From Calditrichia bacterium (GTDB lineage: Bacteria; Calditrichota; Calditrichia; Calditrichales; Calditrichaceae): a stretch of 6,526 nt of DNA. Of this stretch, positions 1 through 5,424 are shown in pieces (the first letter of the stretch is position 1; each line of letters begins with the position of its first letter). The notes under the pieces are model-generated. The model did not search any database. It saw only the letters and a program-made list of their open reading frames with translations, and was not told the DNA's origin. The DNA lies in assembly GCA_027039465.1 (NCBI GenBank), contig JALWEA010000620.1, forward strand, positions 1 through 6,526, in the 5' to 3' direction. The translations under genes were made by a program, and so were the position numbers.

Positions 1-160
1 TAAGTTCCGTAAAATTGTGCAACCAGGCGATCAGTTGGTTATGGAACTGGAAATGTTGCGTAATCGTCGAACCACTTTTAAGATGGCCGGTAAAGCGTAT
101 GTTAAAGGTGAATTGGTTTGCGAGGCCGAAATGATGGCGGCTGTTGTAGACAATTATTAA
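1..160 (+). CDS. fabZ: 3-hydroxyacyl-[ACP] dehydratase FabZ, C-terminal end (5' partial; possibly the FabZ half of LpxC-FabZ)
   Basis: Only the last 52 codons are present, in the frame beginning at base 2 and ending in TAA at 158-160; base 1 belongs to the preceding codon. The translation contains KFRKIVQPGDQL, then a strand with MAGKAYVKGELVCEAEMMAA. This is the C-terminal half of the hot-dog fold of FabZ, where the usual pattern is KFR-x-V-x-PGDQL followed by G-x-A-x-V-x-G-x-x-V-x-EAE-x-x-A. FabZ is a cytoplasmic enzyme that dehydrates (3R)-hydroxyacyl-ACP during fatty-acid elongation. The catalytic His and Glu lie further upstream in the family and are outside the window. In many FCB bacteria FabZ is fused behind LpxC; the fragment cannot distinguish fusion from a stand-alone gene. 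The downstream lpxA supports the assignment, because fabZ-lpxA is a common lipid A gene order. Confidence 0.88.
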   Translation, partial: KFRKIVQPGDQLVMELEMLRNRRTTFKMAGKAYVKGELVCEAEMMAAVVDNY

Positions 161-196
161 GGAGAAAAATTTTAATCTTTAATTTGGGAAAACAAG

Positions 197-213
197 CTGC
201 ATAAGGAGATGAG
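197..213 (+). repeat. Upstream copy of a 17-bp imperfect direct repeat flanking the Rpn gene, containing an AAGGAG without a usable start
   Basis: CTGCATAAGGAGATGAG matches CTGAAGAAGGAGATTAG at 1283-1299 at 14 of 17 positions without gaps. The downstream copy is the working ribosome site of lpxA. In this copy the AAGGAG (203-208) is followed directly by ATG at 209, far too close, and no ATG, GTG or TTG sits 5-10 nt downstream. It may be a leftover lpxA leader. Six of the matching bases are the ribosome-binding consensus itself, so chance similarity is possible. Confidence 0.4.
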
Positions 214-265
214 CCGGAATTCGTTTTTACATAAAATGAATGGAAGTAATTAAAAAGGCTTTACC

Positions 266-1258
266 TTGAGAACCGATAGCTTTTGGAAAGAAATCTTAGA
301 AAAATTATTTCAGGAGTTCATGCAATTTTTCTTTCCTGAAATTCACCGTGTCATCGATTTCAGCAAAGGCTATCAATTTTTGGATAAGGAATTCCGGCAA
401 ATCAGCAAGGCATCCAAATCCGGGAAAAGAATCGTCGATAAATTAGTCAAAGTTTATCTGAAAGACGGGGCGGAAAAATGGTTGCTTATTCATATTGAAA
501 TCCAGGGACAGCAGAAAAAAGATTTTGCCCGAAGAATGTTTACCTATTATTACCGCATTTTTGACAAATACCAAAAAGATGTACTGAGCCTTGCTTTACT
601 GACCGACACGAATAAAAATTACCGCCCCGATAACTACGCCGTTGAATATTTGGGCCTTTCTTTGGTTTTTAAATTTCCATTAGTCAAAATCGTTGATTAT
701 ATTAATTACAACTTCGAAAGCCAATATCGGGAGAATGTTTTTGCGCTGATTGTGCAAGCGTTTTTGAAAACATTGGAAACGGAGGGTGATTATCAAAACA
801 GGTATCGTTGGAAACGGAAATTTATTTTGACGTTGTATGAACTTGGAGTTAAGCGAGAAGCATGGTATCCCGTTTACGAATTTATCGAATGGATTATGGA
901 ACTTCCCGACGCTTTGGAAGAAAAATTATATTATGAAGTGAAGAAAATTAAGGAGAAACGAGAAATGGGATATATAACGTATGCCGAAAGAATCGGCATG
1001 AAAGAAGGCATGAAGAAAGGGATACAAAAGGGAATTCGGGAAGGAATGCAAAAGGGGATTCAGAAAGGGATTCAAAAGGGTAAAGTCGAAGGATTGCGAA
1101 AGGCAATTGAATCCGTTCTTGAAGTGAAATTCAATGCGGTTGAAAAAGATGTTATTTTACGTTTAAATAGAATCCGTTCGGTTGCAAAGTTGGAAAAACT
1201 GTTGCATCATGCGAAACTGACGAAGTCAATTGATGAGTTTAAAGAAAAATTGAATTAA
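266..1258 (+). CDS. Rpn family recombination-promoting nuclease / putative transposase (PD-(D/E)XK fold)
   Basis: This 330-residue protein resembles the Rpn/YhgA-like group, often annotated as 'cytosolic protein' or 'putative transposase'. Residues about 35-115 carry the nuclease-like core: D58 in VDKLVKVYLKDG, then E78-x-Q80 in LLIHIEIQGQ, the ExQ variant of the PD-(D/E)XK active site. A helical segment with DFARRMFTYYYRIFDKY (86-102) follows, typical of this family. Residues 244-276 form a G-x-x-x tandem repeat, and the C terminus is charged and helical. Family members such as E. coli RpnA are DNA endonucleases that raise recA-independent recombination; that activity here is inferred. The TTG at 266 is chosen because an in-frame TAA lies at 251-253, an AAAGG motif sits 7 nt upstream, and the next ATG (320) would remove the N-terminal helix. 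It lies between fabZ and lpxA with 105 and 43 nt gaps and has no lipid A role that I know of. No inverted repeats or DDE/HUH motifs indicate a classical transposon. Confidence 0.85.
   Translation: MRTDSFWKEILEKLFQEFMQFFFPEIHRVIDFSKGYQFLDKEFRQISKASKSGKRIVDKLVKVYLKDGAEKWLLIHIEIQGQQKKDFARRMFTYYYRIFDKYQKDVLSLALLTDTNKNYRPDNYAVEYLGLSLVFKFPLVKIVDYINYNFESQYRENVFALIVQAFLKTLETEGDYQNRYRWKRKFILTLYELGVKREAWYPVYEFIEWIMELPDALEEKLYYEVKKIKEKREMGYITYAERIGMKEGMKKGIQKGIREGMQKGIQKGIQKGKVEGLRKAIESVLEVKFNAVEKDVILRLNRIRSVAKLEKLLHHAKLTKSIDEFKEKLN
995..1093 (+). repeat. 12-nt in-frame tandem repeat encoding G-x-x-x units in the Rpn protein
   Basis: Nine glycines occur at exact four-residue spacing (G244, 248, 252, 256, 260, 264, 268, 272, 276), mostly as K-G-I-Q or E-G-M-K units. 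At the DNA level the unit is a degenerate AAAGGGATTCAA. The best conserved copies lie at about 1046-1082. The period keeps the frame, so gain or loss of units by slippage would change length without a frameshift. Repeats of this kind are common towards the C terminus of Rpn-family proteins; a linker or oligomerisation role is inference. Confidence 0.85.
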
Positions 1259-1282
1259 GGAAGCAATTTATTCACTGTTGTT

Positions 1283-1299
1283 CTGAAGAAGGAGATTAG
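1283..1299 (+). repeat. Downstream copy of the 17-bp imperfect direct repeat, overlapping the lpxA ribosome site
   Basis: CTGAAGAAGGAGATTAG partners the sequence at 197-213 (14 of 17 identical). Together the copies bracket the Rpn gene. This copy includes the functional AAGGAG of lpxA. Shared ribosome-binding consensus explains part of the match. Confidence 0.4.
1289..1294 (+). promoter_or_regulatory. Ribosome binding site of lpxA, deciding a TTG start
   Basis: A full AAGGAG lies 7 nt before TTG at 1302, an optimal distance. This supports initiation at the TTG, whose translation gives VEIHPSAIVHP, the expected LpxA N terminus. Confidence 0.8.
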
Positions 1300-1301
1300 A
1301 C

Positions 1302-2084
1302 TTGGTTGAAATACATCCGTCTGCAATTGTTCATCCGGAGGCGAAACTCGGTACGGACGTTGTTGTGGCGCCTCATGCCATTATTGAAAAAGAAACGGAA
1401 ATTGGTGACGGTTCGGTGATCGGTCCGCACGCCATTATTGCATCCGGTTCCACTTTGGGGAAGGGTTGCAAAATAAGCGCGGGAGCCGTAATAGGTACGG
1501 AGCCGCAGGATTTAAAATTTAAAAATGAAAAAACTTTTGTTTCAATCGGTGACCATACGACGGTTCGCGAATACGCGACCGTTAATCGCGGTACATCACA
1601 TAGTTATTACACCCGCGTTGGTCAAAATTGTTTGCTAATGGCCTATTCACATGTAGCGCATGATTGCCAAATCGGTGACAATGTGGTCATCGCAAACTCA
1701 GTAAATATGGCCGGGCATGTGATCATTGGTAATAATGTGGGCATCGGGGGATTGACGGCCATTCATCAGTTTGTACACATCGGCCCGCATGCATTTATCG
1801 GTGGTGGATTGCGTGTATCGCAGGATATTCCGCCTTACGTTTTAGCGGCAGGCGAACCTTTGCGTTATGCAGGACTCAATGCAATCGGTTTACGGCGACG
1901 CGGGTTTACAAGAGAACAACTCGAAATAATTAAGCAAGCTTACAATGTGCTTTATCGTGAAAATCTTACCTTAAAAAACGCCATTAAAAAGATTGAAGAA
2001 ACCTTCGAACATACGCCTGAAATTGAAACCATTCTGGAATTTTTAAAGGGTAGCGAACGTGGCATTATTCGACCGGAAAAGTGA
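1302..2084 (+). CDS. lpxA: Acyl-[ACP]--UDP-N-acetylglucosamine O-acyltransferase LpxA
   Basis: LpxA carries out the first step of lipid A synthesis in the cytoplasm, moving a (3R)-hydroxyacyl chain from ACP to the 3-OH of UDP-GlcNAc. The 260-residue length matches the family (E. coli 262). Residues about 4-180 are hexapeptide repeats of the left-handed beta-helix, starting IHPSAIVHP. The active-site motif HVAHDC contains H117 and H120, the latter aligning with catalytic His125 of E. coli. H139, H155 and Q156 align with E. coli His144, His160 and Gln161. G168 aligns with E. coli Gly173, the hydrocarbon-ruler position where glycine permits a C14 chain and a bulky residue selects shorter ones, so a long acyl donor is predicted. 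The C-terminal region (about 190-255) is the helical domain with GLRRRGFTREQ, ending SERGIIRPEK. The TTG start is set by AAGGAG 7 nt upstream. The 3' end overlaps the next gene by 26 nt, suggesting one transcript and translational coupling. Confidence 0.97.
   Translation: MVEIHPSAIVHPEAKLGTDVVVAPHAIIEKETEIGDGSVIGPHAIIASGSTLGKGCKISAGAVIGTEPQDLKFKNEKTFVSIGDHTTVREYATVNRGTSHSYYTRVGQNCLLMAYSHVAHDCQIGDNVVIANSVNMAGHVIIGNNVGIGGLTAIHQFVHIGPHAFIGGGLRVSQDIPPYVLAAGEPLRYAGLNAIGLRRRGFTREQLEIIKQAYNVLYRENLTLKNAIKKIEETFEHTPEIETILEFLKGSERGIIRPEK
2045..2050 (+). promoter_or_regulatory. Probable ribosome binding site of the LipM-like gene, inside lpxA
   Basis: AAAGGG lies 8 nt before GTG at 2059, within the end of lpxA. 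It is a partial match to the consensus but is the only purine-rich motif at a good distance from a start ahead of the conserved domain, so it favours the overlapping GTG start. Confidence 0.5.
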
Positions 2085-2886
2085 ACGAACCGTTTTCCCT
2101 TTCACATCCCTGCGCGTCTTGCCCTATCAAACCTATTCAGGCGCCTTAAATATGGCTTTGGATTATTCTTTGGCCCGATCGGCCTCTCAAAACGATCCGC
2201 CTGTTTTACGCTTTTACGGCTGGCAACCCTATTGCCTGTCTTTGGGATACCATCAGGATCAAACATTGGTCGATTTCGAACAAGTCCAGGCAAAAGGTTA
2301 CGATGTGGTACGACGGCCAACCGGCGGCAGCGCTATTTTCCATAGTGAAGAATTAACCTATGCCTTGATTTTGCCGAGAACCGACATAAATCACCATGAT
2401 ATTTATCGATTCTTTCATTTACTTTTAGCGCGTGCGTTGAATACGCTCGGGTACGATGTTGAATTAAATTATGAAGATGATGATGAAAATTATCTTAAAC
2501 AAGGGCGGAAACGATTTGCCTGCTTCAATCGGCCGGCCTTTGCGGAAATTAAATTCAGCGGGAAAAAAGTCGTAGGCAGCGCGCAAAAATTGTATCAAAA
2601 CGCCTTATTACAGCATGGCTCCGTTTTAATTGGGCCAAAGCAAAATGAAATCGTACAGTTCCTAAAGTTGGATCATGAGGCCAAAGAAAAATACAAAAAA
2701 AATCTGAGAGAAAGCTCGGTAGCGCTCCGGGAGATTCATAAAAAAAACATTTCTCCCAATCAGATTGCCGATGCTCTACTGTCTCAATTTGAGGCCTCAT
2801 TACCCTTAAATATCTATTACGAAGATTTGACGGATTTTGACCTTGGACACGCACAAAAATTTGTCGATCGATTTAAAATTCAATAA
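2059..2886 (+). CDS. LipM-like octanoyltransferase / lipoate--protein ligase A family (BPL_LplA_LipB domain)
   Basis: This 275-residue protein of the biotin/lipoate protein ligase fold probably moves an octanoyl group from ACP to a lipoyl domain or GcvH in lipoate synthesis. Family motifs in order: GALNMALDYSLA (28-39), RFYGWQPYCLSLGYHQ (51-66), RRPTGGSAIFHSEELTY (85-101) and the block ACFNRPAFAEIKFSGKKVVGSAQ followed by LLQHGSVLIG (154-192). C155 sits where LipM/LipL enzymes carry the catalytic acyl-thioester cysteine, and K170 matches the conserved lysine of G-x-K-x-x-GSAQ. Length is close to B. subtilis LipM (about 278), and there is no separate LplA C-terminal domain, so an octanoyltransferase fits better than an ATP-dependent lipoate ligase; a LipL-type amidotransferase cannot be excluded. 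GTG at 2059 overlaps lpxA by 26 nt. Later in-frame starts would be CTG at 2110 or TTG at 2119, which cut into the conserved region. Like FabZ and LpxA, it would use an acyl-ACP substrate. Confidence 0.85.
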   Translation: MALFDRKSERTVFPFTSLRVLPYQTYSGALNMALDYSLARSASQNDPPVLRFYGWQPYCLSLGYHQDQTLVDFEQVQAKGYDVVRRPTGGSAIFHSEELTYALILPRTDINHHDIYRFFHLLLARALNTLGYDVELNYEDDDENYLKQGRKRFACFNRPAFAEIKFSGKKVVGSAQKLYQNALLQHGSVLIGPKQNEIVQFLKLDHEAKEKYKKNLRESSVALREIHKKNISPNQIADALLSQFEASLPLNIYYEDLTDFDLGHAQKFVDRFKIQ

Positions 2887-2972
2887 CTTATTCAATAATA
2901 AGGATTTGATCTGTTATTTAATTCAAATTTATTGTTAGAGTCCGAATAATCGTAATTTTTAGGAGGCGCGTC

Positions 2973-3839
2973 ATGAGAAAAATATTTTTATTCTTTTTAG
3001 CGGTTTGCTTTTTGGGTAGTCTCTCTCAAGTAAAAGCCAGTGATTTTGAAGACCATTTGAAAGAAGTGGTTCAACAGGGAAATAAAATTTATTTGATTGG
3101 ATATATTAAACCTTTTGCCACGGCAATCGGAACCGGCATGGGCGGTGCACTGTTCCACCGGGGCTACGCAAAGACTTTTCCGAGATTTGACATCGGGATT
3201 AGTGCTACCTACGTGATGATTCCCGAAGAAGATAAATATTTTGGGGTGTCATTACCAGGATTGGGCGATGTGCAAGCGCCAACGGTTTTCGGACCAACCA
3301 AAACCAGTAATCCGCTTTTGATTCCCGGCACCGATCAAAATAAATTCATCGTACCGGTTTTGCATGCCAATATCGGTCTTTTTGCCAATTTCGAAGCAAT
3401 GGTTCGTTTTGCTACTAAAGATTTAGGTGACTTCGGGAGAGTAACTATTTACGGCGGCGGATTGAAATATGAATTGAGTGATCTGATTCCCATTCCCATG
3501 TTTCCCATCGATTTCGGATTACAAGCCGCTTATCACAAACTGACTTTAGGCGATTATCTGGATTCAGGCACCTTTTCGATGAACGTGCAAGCTTCGGGTA
3601 CATTGCCTATGCTTCCTTTTGATATTTACGGTGGCGTAGGATATGATGTCTCCAGCACAACAATCAAGACGTTGCAATTGGTGCCGGGAACCAATTTGGG
3701 AGATGTTACCATTGACGGCAAAAACGGTTTGCGCCTTAATGCCGGTGTTAGTTTTACCTTGTTGTTCCTGAACATTCATGCCGATTACAATATCGGTACG
3801 TACAAATCCATCGCAGGTGGAGTGATGATCGTTTTTTAA
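2973..3839 (+). CDS. Probable outer-membrane beta-barrel protein, DUF6588-like
   Basis: This 288-residue protein is made for export. It has a signal peptide with positive RK at 2-3, a hydrophobic core at about 4-19 and a likely signal peptidase I site after VKA (residue 22). The mature part has a short helical charged segment, then YIKPFATAIGTGMGGALFHRG, an FDIGISATYVMIPEEDKYF stretch, and alternating hydrophobic/polar strands with many glycines and aromatics, such as VTIYGGGLKYELS and FDIYGGVGYDVS. It ends in GGVMIVF, and a terminal phenylalanine is the usual outer-membrane insertion signal of barrels. The 'YxxPxaxxxGxGxxxG ... FDxxxxxxxxxxPxEDKxF' pattern resembles proteins annotated DUF6588 in FCB bacteria, judged from memory rather than a search. 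ATG at 2973 follows AGGAGG by 6 nt, the strongest ribosome site in the window. An 86-nt gap separates it from the LipM-like gene. Function unknown; ligand transport or a structural role cannot be chosen from sequence. Confidence 0.75.
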   Translation: MRKIFLFFLAVCFLGSLSQVKASDFEDHLKEVVQQGNKIYLIGYIKPFATAIGTGMGGALFHRGYAKTFPRFDIGISATYVMIPEEDKYFGVSLPGLGDVQAPTVFGPTKTSNPLLIPGTDQNKFIVPVLHANIGLFANFEAMVRFATKDLGDFGRVTIYGGGLKYELSDLIPIPMFPIDFGLQAAYHKLTLGDYLDSGTFSMNVQASGTLPMLPFDIYGGVGYDVSSTTIKTLQLVPGTNLGDVTIDGKNGLRLNAGVSFTLLFLNIHADYNIGTYKSIAGGVMIVF

Positions 3840-3896
3840 ACGAAATTAAATGGAATTTTATCTGTAAGAAACATTTATTTGCGGAAAGGCGTTGTA

Positions 3897-3924
3897 AGAA
3901 TGGCTCGCCAAGTCGGGCTATTTT
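3897..3924 (+). terminator. Possible terminator-like hairpin after the barrel gene
   Basis: Left arm 3897-3907 and right arm 3914-3924 can form an 11-bp RNA stem with three G-U pairs and a 6-nt loop (CCAAGT). The core GGCTCG/CGGGCT is GC-rich and the right arm ends in TTTT, but the run is then broken by GTTACATT. It lies 58 nt past the barrel gene stop. It could be a weak terminator or the first half of a two-hairpin leader for rseP. Confidence 0.4.
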
Positions 3925-3957
3925 GTTACATTAAATTCCAAAAAATTAACAAAAGCA

Positions 3958-3996
3958 GGCTCGGACAAGATCTCAAATATTTGTTTGAGCCGTTTT
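3958..3996 (+). terminator. Terminator- or attenuator-like hairpin in the rseP leader
   Basis: Arms 3958-3969 and 3980-3991 can pair over 12 bp (five GC-rich base pairs GGCTC/GAGCC at the base, three G-U pairs above) around a 10-nt loop, followed by GTTTTAG. A further AAAA (3951-3954) could pair with TTTT (3993-3996) across a small internal loop. The hairpin ends about 12 nt before the rseP ribosome site, so it could end transcription from the barrel gene or control read-through into rseP. The T-run is short, which weakens a simple terminator reading. Confidence 0.5.
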
Positions 3997-4003
3997 AGAG
4001 AAT

Positions 4004-4021
4004 AAGGAGTAGTTTTTTTTA
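4004..4021 (+). promoter_or_regulatory. Ribosome binding site of rseP with a long T-tract spacer
   Basis: AAGGAG at 4004-4009 is followed by 12 nt containing eight consecutive T (4013-4020) before ATG at 4022. Elsewhere in the window the spacing is 6-8 nt. An in-frame TAG at 4010-4012 excludes an earlier start, and the first transmembrane segment begins straight after this ATG, so the start is firm although the spacing is unusual. Confidence 0.7.
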
Positions 4022-5341
4022 ATGATTACGATACTTGCCGTTATTTTTGTTTTTGGCCTATTGGTAATGATTCACGAATTTGGCCATTTTATTGCCGCCA
4101 TTCTGATGGGAGTGCGCGTAGAGCGGTTTTCCATTGGTTTCCCGCCGAAATTGTTTAGCAAAACAATCAAAGGGATTGAATTCGTAATCGCAGCCATTCC
4201 ATTGGGCGGTTACGTAAAAATGGCCGGATTTATTGATGAAAGCATGGATACCAATATTACCGGAGCTCCCGATGAATTCCAATCCAAGCCGTTCTGGAAA
4301 AAAACTCTGATTATCTCCGGCGGGGTTATCATGAACTTCTTGTTGGCGGTTGTTGTTTTGGCCTTGCTTAATTTTTATCAGGGCGAGCGCATCATACCTG
4401 AAACAACCGTCGGTTGGGTAGGCCAAAAGGGCGTTGCCGCTCAAGTGGGATTCCAAAAAGGTGATAAAATTCTGAAGGTCAACGGGCAGCCGGTTCATAG
4501 CTGGAATGAAATGCAGGAACGCTTTATCGACAACCTAGGTAAAGATATTATTTTTACCGTGGAACGCGACGGGAAAATTATTAATTTGAAGTATGACAAA
4601 AGCTATTTTAAGGAAAAGAACGGAGAACAGCTTAATATTGCCCCGGAAATCTCAGCGCGTGTCGGTGATATTTCACCGGGAATGCCTGCGCAGAAGGTCG
4701 GACTGAAACGCGGTGATTTGATTATTGAAATTGCCGGGCAGCCTGTTAATGACTGGATGCAAATGACCCAAGTTATTCGCAAGTATCCGGGGAAAACCAT
4801 TTCCATTAAATGGAAGCGAGGCGATTCCGTTTTAACCGCCCAAATAACACCTCAAGTGTTCATGGAAAAAGATAAAACCGGCAAAATGATTAAGGTCGGC
4901 AAGATCGGAATCGGCATGTATTATGAGCATAAAGAAGTGGGCCTGGGAAAGGCTTTTGTGCTCGGATTTAATAATACCATCGATTTGATTGTTTTAAATG
5001 CCAAAGCGATCTATTGGATTTTTACCGGAACCAAATCGGCAAGGGAATTGGTTGGCGGGCCGATTATGATTGCCAAAATGGCCGGCGATGCCGCCAAAGC
5101 CGGTTGGGCTTACTTGTGGTATTTGATTGCCGCGCTTAGCTCCGTTTTGGCCTTTTTTAATATTTTGCCGATTCCCGGTTTGGACGGAGGACATTTGGTT
5201 TTCTTGATTATCGAAGCCATTCAGGGTAAACCCATCCCAATTAAAATTAAATTAAGAATTCAGCAGGTGGGGTTGGCCATTCTTTTTACTCTGATTATTT
5301 TTATTTTTTACATTGACATTAGTCGTTTGTTTTTTAAATAA
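4022..5341 (+). CDS. rseP: RIP metalloprotease RseP (site-2 protease family, M50)
   Basis: This inner-membrane zinc protease cuts transmembrane segments, classically of anti-sigma factors after a first cut by DegS; it also clears signal-peptide remnants in several bacteria. At 439 residues it is of standard length (E. coli RseP 450). The first transmembrane segment contains the zinc motif HEFGH (18-22, catalytic E19). The loop LGGYVKMAG (61-69) is the conserved membrane-associated region. A second membrane segment lies at about 96-118. Two PDZ domains follow, with GWVGQKGVAAQVGFQKGDKILKVNG and GDISPGMPAQKVGLKRGDLIIEIAG marking their starts (about 130-190 and 213-280). A third segment (about 363-382) leads into N380-ILPIP-GLDGGHL, where D388 is the third zinc ligand. 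A fourth segment is at about 415-434. All catalytic residues are present. No dxr, uppS or bamA is adjacent, though these are frequent neighbours. It is preceded by a structured leader and followed by a strong terminator, suggesting it ends its transcription unit. Confidence 0.97.
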   Translation: MITILAVIFVFGLLVMIHEFGHFIAAILMGVRVERFSIGFPPKLFSKTIKGIEFVIAAIPLGGYVKMAGFIDESMDTNITGAPDEFQSKPFWKKTLIISGGVIMNFLLAVVVLALLNFYQGERIIPETTVGWVGQKGVAAQVGFQKGDKILKVNGQPVHSWNEMQERFIDNLGKDIIFTVERDGKIINLKYDKSYFKEKNGEQLNIAPEISARVGDISPGMPAQKVGLKRGDLIIEIAGQPVNDWMQMTQVIRKYPGKTISIKWKRGDSVLTAQITPQVFMEKDKTGKMIKVGKIGIGMYYEHKEVGLGKAFVLGFNNTIDLIVLNAKAIYWIFTGTKSARELVGGPIMIAKMAGDAAKAGWAYLWYLIAALSSVLAFFNILPIPGLDGGHLVFLIIEAIQGKPIPIKIKLRIQQVGLAILFTLIIFIFYIDISRLFFK

Positions 5342-5362
5342 AAATTAAACGAATGGAAGTTC

Positions 5363-5399
5363 AAGGCCATGCTTCTCCGTGAACGTGGCCTTTCTTTTT
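5363..5399 (+). terminator. Rho-independent terminator after rseP
   Basis: AAGGCCATG (5363-5371) and CGTGGCCTT (5384-5392) form a 9-bp stem with one G-U pair and a 12-nt loop, followed by TTTCTTTTT (the T-run overlaps the stem end by two bases). It starts 22 nt after the rseP stop, the best intrinsic terminator in the window. It separates rseP from the downstream gene, which would then need its own promoter in the 25 nt that follow or use read-through. Confidence 0.85.
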
Positions 5400-5424
5400 G
5401 CCGTTTGCCAAATGGAAATTGCAC

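Noticed and set aside
209..253. 14-codon frame ATG 209 to TAA 253 just upstream of the Rpn gene
   Set aside because: The AAGGAG abuts the ATG with no spacer and the peptide has no recognisable feature, so a leader peptide is not supported.
266..1258. Reading the Rpn gene as a complete insertion sequence
   Set aside because: No terminal inverted repeats, no DDE or HUH transposase motifs; the 'putative transposase' label comes from family naming only.
2102..2854. Antisense open frames at 2102-2320 and 2555-2854 within the LipM-like gene
   Set aside because: They lie opposite a well-supported gene, show arginine/proline-rich shadow composition and have no recognisable domain.
2887..2902. Perfect 6-bp inverted repeat CTTATT-CAAT-AATAAG after the LipM-like gene
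   Set aside because: Almost entirely A/T with no following T-run; too weak to call a terminator.
2903..2960. Possible promoter for the barrel gene (TTGATC or TTGTTA as -35)
   Set aside because: No convincing -10 element at a suitable distance for either; the AT-rich background makes chance matches likely.
3564..3779. Antisense open frame opposite the barrel gene
   Set aside because: Short, no homologous features, wholly inside a gene with a signal peptide and barrel pattern.
4058..5194. Antisense open frames at 4058-4498, 4603-4806 and 4994-5194 opposite rseP
   Set aside because: rseP has intact catalytic motifs across these positions; the opposite frames give low-complexity shadow sequence.
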